In this document: positions 1 through 29,279 of the stretch, one piece after another | Layout: each line of letters begins with the position of its first letter | Position numbering within the stretch: position 1 is the stretch's first letter | DNA from: Glandiceps talaboti | Taxonomy: Eukaryota; Hemichordata; Enteropneusta; Spengelidae | DNA: 64,000 nt | Reading direction: 5' to 3' | Assembly: GCF_964340395.1 (NCBI RefSeq) | Contig: NC_135563.1 | Location: 11,816,651-11,880,650 of the forward strand | The notes under the pieces: model-generated | Seen by the model: the letters and a program-made list of their open reading frames with translations, nothing else | Database searches by the model: none | What the model was told of the DNA's origin: nothing | Program-made: the position numbers and the translations under genes

Positions 1-3000
1 CAATGTGTCTGAATGTCTGGAATATTAAGCCCTTACCAGCCGAATTTATAATTTTTTGAAGGATATTTTGAAGACAAATTATTAGAAAATATTTCATTTC
101 ATTTAACCTAGACTGTAGGTTCCATGACACGTTCTTAGCATTTAGAGGTCGCAGTTATATGAAGAATGCATATATATTCAACTTGAAAGTTCGATAGCCA
201 CTACAGCAGGTTGCTATTATGCTGCAGTATGTTCTTTAATAAGCGATGGTATTTATCAAACCCTGGGAAATAAACTGTTCCACGGAACTCTATATTGGCA
301 CTGATTGAGACCAGAGAAAAGGGAGGGGGTCTGATCAAAATGTCGTTTCAGAAGGTTTAGATTCTGCTGCAGTACGTGATTTAACAAGAATAACTATTTA
401 GAAGACTGTAGGAAAGACAGAGCTCGTAGAAATTGATTGAAGACCAGTACAGTCGTTTCATTTCAAGAATATACTAGTATGTGTACCGTTTACCGGCGAA
501 ATAGTTCTTGACAGTTGAAATGTATCATAATTATGTTGTTTTAACAAGAATCTATTTATCCTCTCCTTTTTCAAACCTCACGGGAATTATTAAATCGCTT
601 TTGCCAACCTGCAAATTTAGTAGTTCCACTCTATCACTAATGGAAGGCCTGAAGTTCGTTCACATCCGTATACTAGTCTGTGCTTTCAAAGTAAGGGAAG
701 ATAGTAACTTTTTTTCCTCAGTTTAATGATGACCACTTTACTACTACCTCGTCGTTATTTAGTCCGAATGGGAAACATGTAACGAATGTCATTCATTTGA
801 ATCGATTGACGTCCACTTTAACTATTGCTGACAATTACGTGTGTAACCTCGATAGCATGCCTCATTACCATCTTTCAAACAATCAAACACAGCTTCGTTT
901 CTGTGTTTTCGATATTTTTCCCGTAAATTAGTCAAACTTGACGACTCTGATAATCATTTATGCTAAGCCTTATGCGGTTTCTTCTAATGATTGTCACGAG
1001 TCATGATTTTGCCATCGCTGAGATCACATTTTCTGTCTCAAGTAGGTGACAGATTGCTACCCTTGCATACTTATCTGTGAACAAACTAATGACTTCAATA
1101 GATTTTGTCTACCACTGTAAGACTGATTGAATGACCTATGGAAGATATTTCATCATGTATAATGCAGGCAACCGAAACAAATAAATAAGGGTTGATGAGC
1201 TTCATCAAGTTTTCCTAACAAGGAATTAGGGTCTGAATAATAAGTAGCGATAATAGGTAGTCGTTGATGAGCATTCATAATCTATTGGCTGTGTTTATCA
1301 TACCAATGAATACACCTAACCTTGACTTACCGATTCAGACATTTGTTAATTACAAAAAAGTGAGTGGCAATATGTTCCCACGAGATGTTCTATGAATGTA
1401 TTTCGTCACCAACGTTTTTTTTCCAGATGATCACATTATTTGTCCTCATTTCCACAAATGGCTTGAAAATTAAAAGTTTGAAAACGTATTGTGCAAAAAG
1501 GTAGAACTGTGCCTCCAATTTATCAGGTATAAAATACGTGAGACGTGAAAGTATGAGAAGTTGTATCATCAGACGAAATAGTTTGTGTGACAGTTCTATG
1601 GCTTATTGCATGAGTATATATATTGGTCGTGATATTGTCGAATGCGAGTGGTACTGAGAACAAGATGAAAAGTTAAACTATTGCACATAAATGTTTAAAC
1701 ATGTTTTTCACATCGTGCAATATTCCCTGTCAACTATCTTAATGAAAATTGTTCTCTTTGTGTGTTTGCGTTTGTTTTTATAAAAACATCAAAACACTGT
1801 ATAATGCTTTTTTTTGGGGGGGGGGGGGGGTTCTTCGCAGATACATGTATGAGATCCATTGCGACATGTTGTTTATTGACATTTTTACGGCCACGTAAGA
1901 ATAAGCATACATCTACTACTATGTTCATTTGTGTGGACGGCATAACCCAATATCATTACAACGTAAAGCTTACTTCATCAAAGAAAATCAATAATTGCAT
2001 CTAAAGCGAATTGATACGAATGAATGTGTTTTACGTTCGTTTGGCATGATGAGTTTCCAATTGAGCAACGTCAAGCAAACATTTGCGTGCGGGGAATACT
2101 GGAATAGCTACTATCATGTCCAGGTAGTTAACCAATCGACGACATAGACATGCATACAGTTCGAGTATTAGTCTAAGTTGACAGTGAAATGGCAGCAGCT
2201 TTGTAGTATAAAAGGAGGCAGTTACTGTTCCTTTTTAATACGCATTATCACGAAATACTTCATATTCACAAAGGGATAATTGAGACATAGGTCAGAGCCT
2301 GCAATATAGCATTAAAACCCGTGAATGCAAAATCAAATTAAATTTAGTATATCAAAGTCCTTCAAATACACCTTAATATTGACGACAGGATAAATCCTTA
2401 GACTTGCAACCAAGTGCCATTGAAACGAACAGTTTTCATGGCAACTGTAGTTAAGTATTTCTACCCTGAACAGTATTAATCAGAGGAAAGGGACTTCGTA
2501 ATTTCATTATTCCATCGAATTGTATGCTTCCTTAAAGTCTTTGATAAAAAAAAGAAAATTCAATTCCTTAGGATTGTTTGTCACATGTACAACTCTGTAG
2601 TAGCCTTATAATGTGACCTTAGGGAGTACAATACATATGACGTCCATAGAAATTACTTGGATTATGGAACTGGCCTTGTATAATCAGTCATATTGAAGGC
2701 AGCAAATATCTTATTAACCCTCAGACGTATTTGAACAAATGGTACTAACTTTGTGTGTGGAAGTATAAAGTGTTGTACTAGTTCAAGTGTTTTTTTATAA
2801 TTGCACAATAATGTCCGTCTTACTGTGCTTATAACATTAATGTAACTGCTGGAATGGAATTTCTTCTCTTTATCCTTTTCACGTGGCTGAAGTTCAAAAC
2901 TTTAACTTGCTGTGATACTAAGGTTTGTTGCTCCAGCCAGTGACTGATGTCCCATGTGATCATCACATGTGAATGTTCCAACCGCTAATGTTGAAACTTT

Positions 3001-4044
3001 GCTGATTTGAAAACAAACCGAACATTGGAGAAATAATCTCAGAGTACCCTTAGGTAAAACAAACTTTCTCCTATTTCATCCATCCCAGTTTGTGAAGTGT
3101 AGAGATCGCACTTCTGAATCTGTTTAGTGTTTATATAGACTGGTGGTATTGAATGTTGCAGCTCGCACTCTGAAAACGACTAAAGTGTGGAAACCAGACC
3201 GTTTATCAATGAGAAGTCCATTATTGAATTTTTTCTTTGCAATATACAGTGAATCTAATGAACAAATGATAGCAACACTTATACTTTACCGAGTGTATAT
3301 ATGTAAACGTTACTCACTGTTTTGATTGTCATATTTTAAATGCTATTAAAAAGCAACCCTCATACCATACAGAACCTTGTCGGACTTTCATTTCCTAGCG
3401 ATTCCTTTTTCTGATTGATTCTAACGCTTCTCTTCTCTATCGAGCAACCTTTCTAAAACAATCAAAAAGGCCAGTGCACGTATATATAAATCAGTTTTGT
3501 ACAAATGCTCAATATCTTCAAATTGTAACTTTACCTTGAATGGACGTTAGCTGAAGCGAAACAGCTATAGAAGCTTCAATAACGACTATCTGTCCATTTA
3601 CGACGGGCGTATTCTTAGATCATATGTATAGTTAACAGTTTCTCTGTCTAAATAGTGCATTATTCAATATGACCTTTACAAATATGACAGGATAATATGG
3701 TGATCAAAGTATTTCAGAAAAGTAATGTTAATCTTTAAAAAATACCTATTAAAGATTTGCTAATGACATTTTCAAGATTATAATCAGCAAATTGTGTATG
3801 AGCATTAACGATATAAATTGTAAGTCCTGCATACTACGCATTGAACAAATACGCTCATGGAATTTAGATATGTTACCTGAATTCCTACAAAACTGACAAC
3901 TTGCGATATGAGGAGTGGCATTTACTCTGCCTTTTTCTTGGTGTTATTGATTATGGTAGAGCGGTGTACTAAAGTTATGAGTACTGTCTGGTGTATACTT
4001 TACTAACATTTGTCATTTCCTAATAATGTAAATGCTAATGACGT
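1..4044. other. gene-free AT-rich sequence
   Basis: No convincing coding exon, RNA gene or mobile element was seen. Minor features are a run of 15 G at 1816-1830 and an isolated TATAAAAG at about 2205. Short open frames here show no recognisable domains. Confidence 0.6.
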
Positions 4045-4090
4045 TAACTAGCTAACTAACTAACTAACTAACTTTAACTAACTAACTAAC

Positions 4091-4129
<39 letters not shown>

Positions 4130-4160
4130 ATTAATGAATATATAGATAGATAGATAGTAG
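4045..4160. repeat. (CTAA)n microsatellite followed by short (TAGA)n
   Basis: Tandem CTAA repeats with a few interruptions run to 4130, followed by a short TAGA run at about 4139-4158. Confidence 0.95.
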
Positions 4161-4290
4161 ATAAATGAATATATCCTTTATTGCTTTTCTTACATATACC
4201 CTGTTTATAGAGTCAAAGCTAGTCAGTTAGCATTTGTAAAACCATTTGATTTGAGTTTCGCTATAAGACCATGCAGCTTCCATTACAAAT

Positions 4291-4469
4291 TATATATATA
4301 TATATAGTTTTGGTAGTTCTGGAACTCTTTCTTGGTTGTAACTCGGAGTTTCACGCATAGTGCGATCATCAGACAACTCTGATTGTATTGATGATCGCAC
4401 TATGCGTGAAACTCCGAGTTACAACCAAGAAAGAGTTCCAGAACTACCAAAACTATATATATATATATA
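4291..4469. repeat. perfect 80-bp inverted repeat with 19-base spacer (probable Penelope-like element relic)
   Basis: The left arm 4291-4370 and right arm 4390-4469 are exact reverse complements, ending in (TA)8 on both outer sides. The inner 64 bases are complex sequence that includes a hammerhead ribozyme core. Perfect identity of the arms implies a recent event, or fold-back copying during reverse transcription. The TA ends and the ribozyme suggest a Penelope-like retroelement terminal fragment in head-to-head orientation. That family assignment is inference. Confidence 0.9.
4335..4377 (-). ncRNA. hammerhead ribozyme motif (type I, short stem III)
   Basis: Read on the minus strand from 4377. 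The stem I strand GTTGT (4377-4373) precedes the core CTGATGA (4372-4366). Stem II pairs CGCA with TGCG around CTA. GAAA follows, then stem III A-C-T / A-G-T around CCG, the cleavage base U17, and the stem I return strand ACAAC (4339-4335), fully complementary to GTTGT. All catalytic core positions are present. A U-U mismatch at 10.1/11.1 is the only weakness. The plus-strand copy in the right arm reads TTGATGA, lacking C3, and its stem I is disrupted, so it is probably inactive. Confidence 0.72.
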
Positions 4470-4854
4470 GACATACATATGTATATGTACATCATTGATG
4501 TACATGTTTATTGGGTGAAGGGCATATATATAATGAATATGTGACCTGTACGTCCATATATCCTTAATGTCAAAGTTAATATTTGTGTTACTTATCTACC
4601 GGTGATTCTCGCTGGTACACTTGTAAAATTGCGAAGGCCAAGGAGCGAGTTTACAAGAATGACTCGAAATCGAATTTTCTGTATTTACGGCAATTTTGAC
4701 AACAACAGCAGCAGCAATATTAAATTCATTAGCACGACCCAATTACTACATATTTCTAAAGATATGTTTAATGAAATTTTACCCAATGTGTCAGAATTTG
4801 GTCATTTTAACAAGTAACAAGTACGAAGATAATCACCCGTCAGGTCAATAACTG

Positions 4855-9633
<4,779 letters not shown>

Positions 9634-9746
9634 ACCACCACCACAACCACCACCACCACCACCACCACCACCACCACCACCACCACCACCACCGCCGTCA
9701 CAACATCACCAAACCACCACCACCACCACCACCACCACCACCACCA
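9634..9746. repeat. (CCA)n trinucleotide array
   Basis: Two CCA/CAC blocks are separated by a short spacer (GCCGTCACAACATCACCAAA). The minus strand is (TGG)n, which could form G-quadruplex structures. Confidence 0.95.
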
Positions 9747-11095
9747 TTCTTAACAGCTAACGGTGCTACCTAAATAATTGTGCATGTGCTAAATATGTTA
9801 TATTTTTGTGTTGAAACACATTTGATCCATAGCTTTGTAGAATGTGTTCTACTTATAAAATCATTATCTATATCATGCATTGGTCGTTTACTAGACGTGT
9901 AGTTCTGTATTTATAATGTACATTCTTGTGGTTAATGGTTGCTGTGCACAGCCACTCGTCATGCATGGTGGCGAGTGTTATAAGTAGCAAGTCATGTAAT
10001 TTATTATGAGTACCCTGCAGCTGTCTTTATGTAACCGAACTTTGGCATCAAATTGTTTCATCTTTATTACGAGCATGTATTAATCTCATAATGATTTTAA
10101 CACGGGAGACATCGAATACAATAAATCACGGTTGGTCTAGGTTGATCTTATCTCCTATCACTGTTATTCCAGTCCCAAAAGCCTCCTTCATTGCTAACAT
10201 TTTTAACTTGGGTGAAAAGATGCACTTTTAAGGATTTCACTGATGAAATTATAAGAGTGGTCATTTATCATCTTAAACAGAACATGAATGTTTCATGTAT
10301 GTCACAATGAGGGTTGCATCTCTGTACTACATGACGCAAATTGATCGTTATGTGCAGAAGGACGATCACTTGAATTATCATCTTTTAAAAAATCAAAACC
10401 AAATCAAGATGTGTATTATCAATACATAACAATGTAAAAAGTTTATCTGTAGACGAATTATTCAGGAATACCAGTACTACTAGGTTGAAATATTACGGTT
10501 CTCAGAATGAACATTAAGGATTCTGAAGGAGGCACAAAGTGGGGATCGTCCATATATTATAGTTTCCGTCGACCCAAACGTCGACAGTTGCTAGGACTAT
10601 CATATCAACTGCATTGCTATGATTGATCTTTTTTCCTCTGTGTACAAGTCTGCTTTCCTCGGGAGTATTGCTTTTGTAAATAGAAATAGCTACCGATTGC
10701 CATCTTCCATGCCTATTACCAGTTTACCACTTATTCATAGCGCCATCTATGGAGATCGTTGTAATCTGAAAAGCTTTGAGTAGATATTACTGTAAAGATT
10801 TAATCTGTGGAATTAGTTTTTGCGATCTGCCCATCTACATAACATTGACTATCCCCAATGATAACTATACAATTTCCAGAATACTTTGACTTTTAGTTTT
10901 AAGTATATATGCTATAGCTACCAGTACTGTCTACGAGACTCTAAGCCGAGATTACATCATCACATCATTGCATGTTATACTGATGGCTACTTGGCATCTA
11001 GCCATGTATTTAGCGATAAAGTCAACACGCATGTCAACACTGAATAATCAACGTGAGTTTTAGATACAAGTTGTAAAGGGTGTGGGGCTATTACA
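9747..11095. other. gene-free sequence upstream of the first detected receptor exon
   Basis: No exon with ATG, hydrophobic signal peptide and a phase-1 donor could be picked out. No repeats were recognised. Confidence 0.5.
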
Positions 11096-11345
11096 ATTCG
11101 CTACGTCCGTCCGTGCGTCCATTTCTGCAGCCGTCGGTAATATGTTCTTTCTCAGACATGCAATATCCGATATCATTTAAATCTGGCACAATGGTGACCA
11201 TATTTGTGGATACAAATCTATATTAAATGCATAACTCCAAAACTCGTCATACATAGAAACTCCATTGAAGTATCTACCCCAAACAATCACATGCACAATT
11301 TCATATATACCGTGACCCTATGACCTTGACCTTTAGTGTAGCCTA
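11096..11345 (+). repeat. dispersed repeat family 1, copy A
   Basis: Starts with CGTCCGTCCGTGCGTCCAT and contains ATAGAAACTCCATTGAAGTA and TATGACCTTGACCTTTAG. The same ordered blocks recur at 15108-15290 (start) and 63740-64000 (full length, cut by the window end). This suggests a non-autonomous mobile element. Class unknown. Confidence 0.6.
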
Positions 11346-11509
11346 TCAAAATTAAATCATTTCTTGCATATTTTACTGGCTCTTATGAGTGGCCAATTTG
11401 TTTTAAATCAAGTAAGGGCAACTGACAAACAGAACATTTGAAAATTTGAAGGGATATGGGTGTTCTACGAAGACTGGTTTTCATGTCTTTTTAATTTTTT
11501 TTTCAACAG

Positions 11510-22210
<10,701 letters not shown>

Positions 22211-22743
22211 CATTGATGCTGACAGAGACCAAATAACATGGCGATTGCATTCAATCTGGAAAAATAATGAACAAGACCTCGTACATTCAAATAATTTCCA
22301 CGGTATCGTTATATCATTAGTACGAAAGGCATATAGGAGAGAATAGAAGTAATGTTTTCAAGTATTTTTTTTTAAATTTTATTTGCGGCAGTCGTTAATA
22401 ATTAAATATCAAATTTGTACTTCAACGTAATACCAAGCTAACCACTTTGGTCGATGTCTCGAACTTTTGGCGTTACAGAATCACCATGGAAATGACTTCA
22501 TGTGTTCGGCTTTAATGTACAGATACACAACGTATTATAATTACAAGTGTAGATATTCCTCACTTGGGCAAAATGAAAGAGCTACATACTGTAACACGAG
22601 GTCGCAGTGTAACGTCTGCGTTCTCCTGGGTATACTCAACACACTTATAGAAGTTGTTGATTTTTAGGAACAGGCTGATTGTTTAGAACGAACTTAATAC
22701 AGTAGAAACGTGTCTCTTCCTAAAGTAGACGCCTTGTATATGA

Positions 22744-22749
22744 AATAAA
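22744..22749 (+). promoter_or_regulatory. candidate polyadenylation signal AATAAA for the receptor gene
   Basis: First canonical AATAAA after the stop codon, which would give a 3' UTR of roughly 560 bases. A further AATAAA lies at 23343-23348. No transcript evidence is available to choose between them. Confidence 0.4.
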
Positions 22750-22802
22750 CGATAACAGAAGGGGTGTAGGCAGCCCTAGCGTACTTGTCTAGGTCAATTC
22801 AA

Positions 22803-22862
22803 CTTTCCTGGGACGATGTAAAGTGATATTAATTTCCTAGGACGATGTAAAGTGATATTAAT
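22803..22862. repeat. 29-bp tandem duplication just 3' of the receptor gene
   Basis: The unit TTTCCTGGGACGATGTAAAG plus nine further bases occurs twice in direct succession with one difference (GGGA versus AGGA). It lies just past the first polyadenylation signal. It is probably a local slippage duplication. Confidence 0.8.
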
Positions 22863-23919
22863 TATTGTATATTGCGTTGTTTGTATGTCATTGTTGTTAC
22901 ATGTGTATATAACTAAGTTTTTCACGTTGGTGCCCGTCGTCGAAATGCCTCTGCGAGGCCGAAATCACTGTAACTAAGGACGGATTTAACCTAAATCATC
23001 GGGAAACAAACATCTTAAATGTAATATAAAACATACTTTGAAAGTACTCTGCCGTGCTTCATTACTGGTAGATATCGTTTATAGGTTCGACATGCAGAAT
23101 CGTTGAAAGAAAACTCAACGGTTGGACGCAGAGGGCTGTTGATGACTGGTCTCAATGAACCCGTTTTAGTTGTCAGGAATACCAGTGTCCTATTTACCCA
23201 GAAGTCACTACGTGCTTCCATGTTCGACTGTAGCTTCCTCATACCATTGAACTATATTGATAGGGGACATAACATGTAGCGGGATGTCCCACTTGACTTA
23301 GTTTTATGCGATGAGATCTTTCTACAATGTCAGCCTTTCTCAAATAAATCGATGAAAACGAAAAAAGTTGTTGTTTATCAACTTATACAAAGCTGAGAAT
23401 CAAGTCAGATATCCATGATAGAGTTTAGGGCTAATAGCAGATATTCTTACTACAAACATAAATAATATCCAGATATTCTAAACCGTAATATATCAATAAT
23501 AAAGGCACATGTTCTTAAATATGATATATGATATAAAATAAAAGCGATATTAGTCATGTTGTTGCGGCCATGTATTTTCCATACGTTGACGTGAATAGAT
23601 GTAAAGGTAGTGACGTAACAAGTCTCCCTAAGTTATCGAATTATATATTCTACTATGTCACCAAAAAAACTTTATTTCTGTGATGAACTTGAAAGAAAGA
23701 AAAAAATAAAGAAAGAAAAATAAAAGTTCACGGAGACCTCAATGTGTAAGATACCTAACTTATGATGGAAATGAACATTCAGTACTTTACGAGGGCACAT
23801 ATCGCGGTCGTAGTCATAAAATAGTGTGAGAAACAATTCGTTTATATCCCGATTAATGTTGAATGCGCATCAGCATCAATTTCCCTGGCAACCAAAGTTA
23901 TTGAAACATCTTCAAACTT

Positions 23920-23981
<62 letters not shown>

Positions 23982-26693
23982 TGTATCCTTTTGATATAAA
24001 AAAGAAACCAATATGGTTGTTCCTCATCTTTTATTTCCAAGACATTTCTAAGATCCATTATTTTCCTGTTGAGTTTTAAAACATTGTGATTCGGCGGCCA
24101 TTTTTGATTCTCAAATGGCTTAATTAAAAAATTGTTTTGACCTATAGTTAAGAAACAAGCATGGTGATCCTTGAGTTTCTTTCTTGAATTTAATAGAGAA
24201 CAGGTTGGAGATTTTATTTGAACACATTAACAGCATACGTATATGACTCTTTATAGTCGAGGCGTGTACACACTAAATTATGGCGTTGTTGGTACATATG
24301 CAAAGATCGGAGTCCAAGTTGACAAGCTTGGCATTGTCTATATATATATATTGTGATCGAGGTAACATTTGGAAGTGTAAGAGTTAGAGCTCCTACATGT
24401 ATTTTGTCAAAATGTGATAGAGATGGCTTCTATTTAATCCATTGCATTTGTCGTGTGTTGGTATGGCCATCATACTTTTTTTGGACGTACATTTCAGTAA
24501 CAAACGATGATGGCGCTTGACTTGTAAAATACGATGGCGAACCAAATGTTAACATATATGTAAGAAAGCTCCGCTACGAAGCTACGAGTTTGGGGCGGGG
24601 GGGGGGGGGTCAGTTGTTTGGATGGATGGTTAAGCTGAGAATATGTATGTGTAGATACCAATTTCGTGAAATGATATTAAACGTTGTGCATAACTATGCA
24701 GTGCAAAGTAACTAACGCTATGCTTATAGACTGTTTTCTGTTATACTTTATATGACAATTTTGAATGCTTGCATCATAGCCGTGTAACTTACACTTACGG
24801 TGGACCTATGATTTGATATTATTTTCCTTGTGATGTAGCATTTTGTTCAAATGTATTTTCTAGGAACGATCGGGATTATTCCCACATAGATTCAGTATCA
24901 TCATTCATGCAATGTAAATCAGAGTTTGATGTTTTTTTACAAGTTGTACATAGTTTTGTTGTTGTTGTTGTTATTGTTGACTGATTGTGACCCTTTCTTG
25001 CAGGAAGTGCAAGCAATAAACTTGAGAGTACATAATTGTAATACAAGACAAGGAAAGCTGTAAATAAAGAGACAATTAGAAATACTTTAGCCCCATTGGA
25101 AGTGCGCCCTCACAGGCTGTATTTTGAATGTTGTTTAATGTGTGTGTGTTGTACATAAACACTATCGTGCTGTGTCCTGAATAATTTGATATGCACTTTA
25201 CTTCTGGGATACCACTAGTCCCTCATATTAATACTGAAGATAATAATTTGATATGATAATCGTGTTTTCCTTCGTTATGTCACAAACGTACGTGTAGTGT
25301 CTTTGGTTATGTCAAATGAAAATAACTTTACCCCATTCCTGTTTTGTACGTATACGTCACTTTAATATGTTACCCTTTCCTGTTTCTTAAAATTGGCAAG
25401 TTGTGCAGTCACAAGCTTGCGAGCGAGCCTGGATGATTGTTTTGTTATGTGATGAGCGATATGAACGTGGGGATATAAATGTGATTTTGCTCAAAGGAAT
25501 TAAAATCAAGATTGATTGGTTTATATTTGGTGTGATTTCGAGATGGTGTGCGGCGTTGGTTTAATAATATGGTTGTTAGCCTCCAAAATGCAGATAGCAC
25601 GGCGATTTTTATTGGACATGTTCCAAAGGGTGTATGTTCAGAAGTGAATTAGGGCATTTAAAAGCTGACACAAAACCTACAAAAGTAAAACATAAAAAAA
25701 ACCTTTCCAACCATGACAACACACATATGAGCAGGTTGCCAGGGGATCGAGGAAAAGGGATTTGGAGGCCATACAATATGGCGAATTCTTTTTGTAACGA
25801 AATCACTAGTGAAGACCATTGCAACTGTGAATATAAGCGTGTTGATGGACGCGCGACTAGTTTGTGGTGATGTAGAAATGTACCGAAGTCGAAGCGTACG
25901 TATATACGTTGTAATTTACTGCTAAATTTGTACATTCGTAAACATAAACTTTAGCAAAATGTGTAGTTTATATCGATTTCCTTCATCAATTTCCATGAAG
26001 TGTCATTATCTTATCCTATGGTGAAACCCCAATACATTTATACTAGAACGATTCACAAGGGCGTGATGATAATATCGAAACGTTTGGTCTGGTTAACCGT
26101 AGATGGCGTCATTCATTTACCAATACTGTATTCATACTCAAAATCCCGATTAATAGCTCACAAAATGAATGTTTACATATTTAAATCATGGAATCTCAGT
26201 GTCCACATTCCAACATTTCTGGCTAGTATTTGTACAAACTTCTGGAGTTGAAGCAAAGCGATCGTTATGACCATCTTCGTGTAATTGGTACTACGTCGGC
26301 CAATGACCGGCTACTCTGCAATTCCTGATAAGATGGAGCTGTATCAACTACATGCGATACCACGTGATGTTTCATCATCTATTGAGATATACTTCATTCA
26401 GTCTTAAATTACAGAGTTCACTGAAAGGGCCGTAGATACCACATTATGACATCAACAGGGGACATGGCTACCGGAAATTATTTGATCAAGCGTTCACGCT
26501 CTAGGCCTGTGCACGCCTTTTCTTTTCGATCGATGAATTGGTATCAGTAGCGACTGTAGACTGTTTAAAGCCTTACTCGTCAAATTTCTTAAGTACTAAT
26601 TTACCTTGTATAGCTGTACGGATTATTTGGAAGATCTTGTTTTGTCTCTGACGGTAGAATACATCCGTTACTATTATAATTGTTAATGTTTTG
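22863..26693. other. gene-free 3' flank of the receptor gene
   Basis: Contains (TA)n at 23924-23979 and a run of 13 G at about 24597-24609. Overlapping open frames at 25609-25935 on both strands have no recognisable homology. Nothing else was supported. Confidence 0.5.
23924..23979. repeat. (TA)n microsatellite
   Basis: Uninterrupted TA repeat of 56 bases. Confidence 0.97.
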
Positions 26694-26785
26694 TCATTCA
26701 TTCATTCATTCATTCATTCATTCATTCATTCATTCATTCATTCATTCATTCATTCATTCATTCATTCATTCATTCATTCATTCAT
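26694..26785. repeat. (ATTC)n microsatellite
   Basis: About 23 perfect ATTC units. Confidence 0.98.
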
Positions 26786-27038
26786 CACCAACCCTTTCTT
26801 CTGGTGCATAATAAACAACTTTGCACAAACTCCATCTTTTAAACAAGGAAGTGTGAGCTGATCTTGTGATATCACAAATGCCCTCTATCACAGACTTTGC
26901 AAGTCTCGTTTGTTTTCATTGCATTTTCTTTTTTAAAATGCCAAATGAGATGGCATATACTTGCGAGTTCACCAATAACTTTGACACGTTACTTTTCACT
27001 AAAATGTGATATTTGGTATATAGGCAGGTAACTCGACT

Positions 27039-27544
<506 letters not shown>

Positions 27545-29279
27545 ACCTCATATATTCAGGCATATAGATATAGACGGGTCACAACACACAAATAATACAT
27601 ACACCAATACTAAAATAAGTTAAAACAATTGAAATAGTAATCAATCTTACAGATAACAATGCATGGCAGGAAAACGAGGAGAAAAGTGAGAAGAACATGT
27701 GTCGTCAAAACAGCCGTAGATGTATATTAATCTATGCTGTATGAAACTGTATTGCTGATTGATTTGACAACTTCACATTTCAGCAATAGAGCCATGGGGA
27801 AGAAATGTACTAGATAACTTTGATTTCGCCAAATATATTGGGAGTAAATTTTGAATTCTGTCGACCACGCACTTAAAATGAGTCGCTTGAGTGAAAACCT
27901 TTTACGATGTCAATTTCAGAGGTGAATCCGCATCAGCTAGTTGCTCAATGGTCCATATCTGCACAGCTGCACCGTGCACTGTAATATGGAACCATTACCG
28001 AATGTTACCACGTATTTCTACAGAAAAAACCCCGTACATAGATGCAATCTAGATCTGCAAATGATTGGTCTCCGAATTCCAAATGTCACCAGGTGCAGTG
28101 TCCGACGTCATCACGTGTCACATCAACTCCCATCGGATATCCGCAGTAACTACAGTGTCTGTTCATACACTAGTCTATCAGCTGTGTAAAAACCCATTCA
28201 ATAACTGCACAGCGTTAATGTTCGTATAACAATCATCAAAAGGAGACTCTTCCTATTCGCTTACATTAAAACGATCTGACGTCGTGAGAATTTCATTCCA
28301 TACACGCGAGTCGCATTTTAACAGACGTCTGTACTGCGAGGATACAAGAACACACAATTCCGGTGGACGTTCTCTGTAATCTGCTTTCCTATCCATCTGC
28401 ATATCCGTTGGAGATAGCACCAATTGTGATTTTAAATAGTCGGCTAATTAGTCAACTATCTTTCTTTATCCGTTGTGACTTTTGATGGGCAGTTTCAATT
28501 AATGTGTTGTCGGTAACGTCAGGACAATTTACCTGACCTGGCATACTTCGAAAGGTGAGTTTTGTTGAATGCTGAAGGCCCTTGCAAGACGACTACAAAT
28601 CTAAAGGAGTGCTACTGCCGTAACTTGGCAACGGGAACCATGTTTAGGCTTCCGTATTTAATTGGTACGTATAACCTAGGGTCTCTTTTGGATAAAATCC
28701 TTTGGAAACATGGGTGACAATGAAAGACGAAATTTGTCACGAAACGTACACTGAAAGAACACCTTAAGTTCAAAATTTATACAATATAAGACGAGAGACT
28801 TTCAATACTATTTTCGAAGTGTAACCCCCCCCCCCCCCCATTTTTCAACTCTGAGACTGAGACTATTTTAATATAAAACACTATAAGAGTGACCCTCTTA
28901 TAATGATACTAATAGTAATTGAAAGAACAACGGAAGGTTGGTCACGTACGGTCTCTCGAAAATACATTATACAAAATAACAAACAGTGTCGACAATTGCA
29001 AATTTACCTAAATGTATCAACATCCCTTAACGTCCACAGTAATGAAAGGTTTTTAATTAATTTATGTATTAGCGTCAGATATTAAGTGAGATTCCATTTA
29101 GATCATTGGGCATGACGACGTAAAATGACATTGTTGTTGGTCAAATAAAAGAGAGTATGGAGAAAAAACTTTAAATAGTATGAATAGAGCAGAGATAGAA
29201 CTCATCAGGAAAATCCAAGGTATTGATTGTGTATAAATACTGTAAAGTTTAATCAACAATAAACGCATTGCGAACTCAA
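27545..29279. other. gene-free sequence
   Basis: A run of 15 C lies at 28825-28839. A small open frame at 27941-28189 has several cysteines but no recognisable family. No gene was supported. Confidence 0.5.

Noticed and set aside
1849-1894. Possible signal-peptide exon (ATG, hydrophobic core, phase-1 donor GTAAGA)
   Set aside because: The phase fits, but it is 9.6 kb upstream, the ATG context is poor and similar chance candidates exist (for example 3267). Kept only as a lead.
2200-2215. TATAAAAG motif resembling a core promoter
   Set aside because: An isolated match with no gene start recognised downstream; such matches are common in AT-rich DNA.
4387-4435. Plus-strand hammerhead in the right palindrome arm
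   Set aside because: The core reads TTGATGA, so the essential C3 is missing, and stem I is disrupted. Only the minus-strand copy in the left arm is complete.
11446-11509. In-frame extension upstream of the first detected exon that looks like a signal peptide (FHVFLIFFSTVV)
   Set aside because: There is no ATG in frame, the hydrophobic stretch is the intron's polypyrimidine tract, and the 140-bp exon size and CAG acceptor fit the family exactly.
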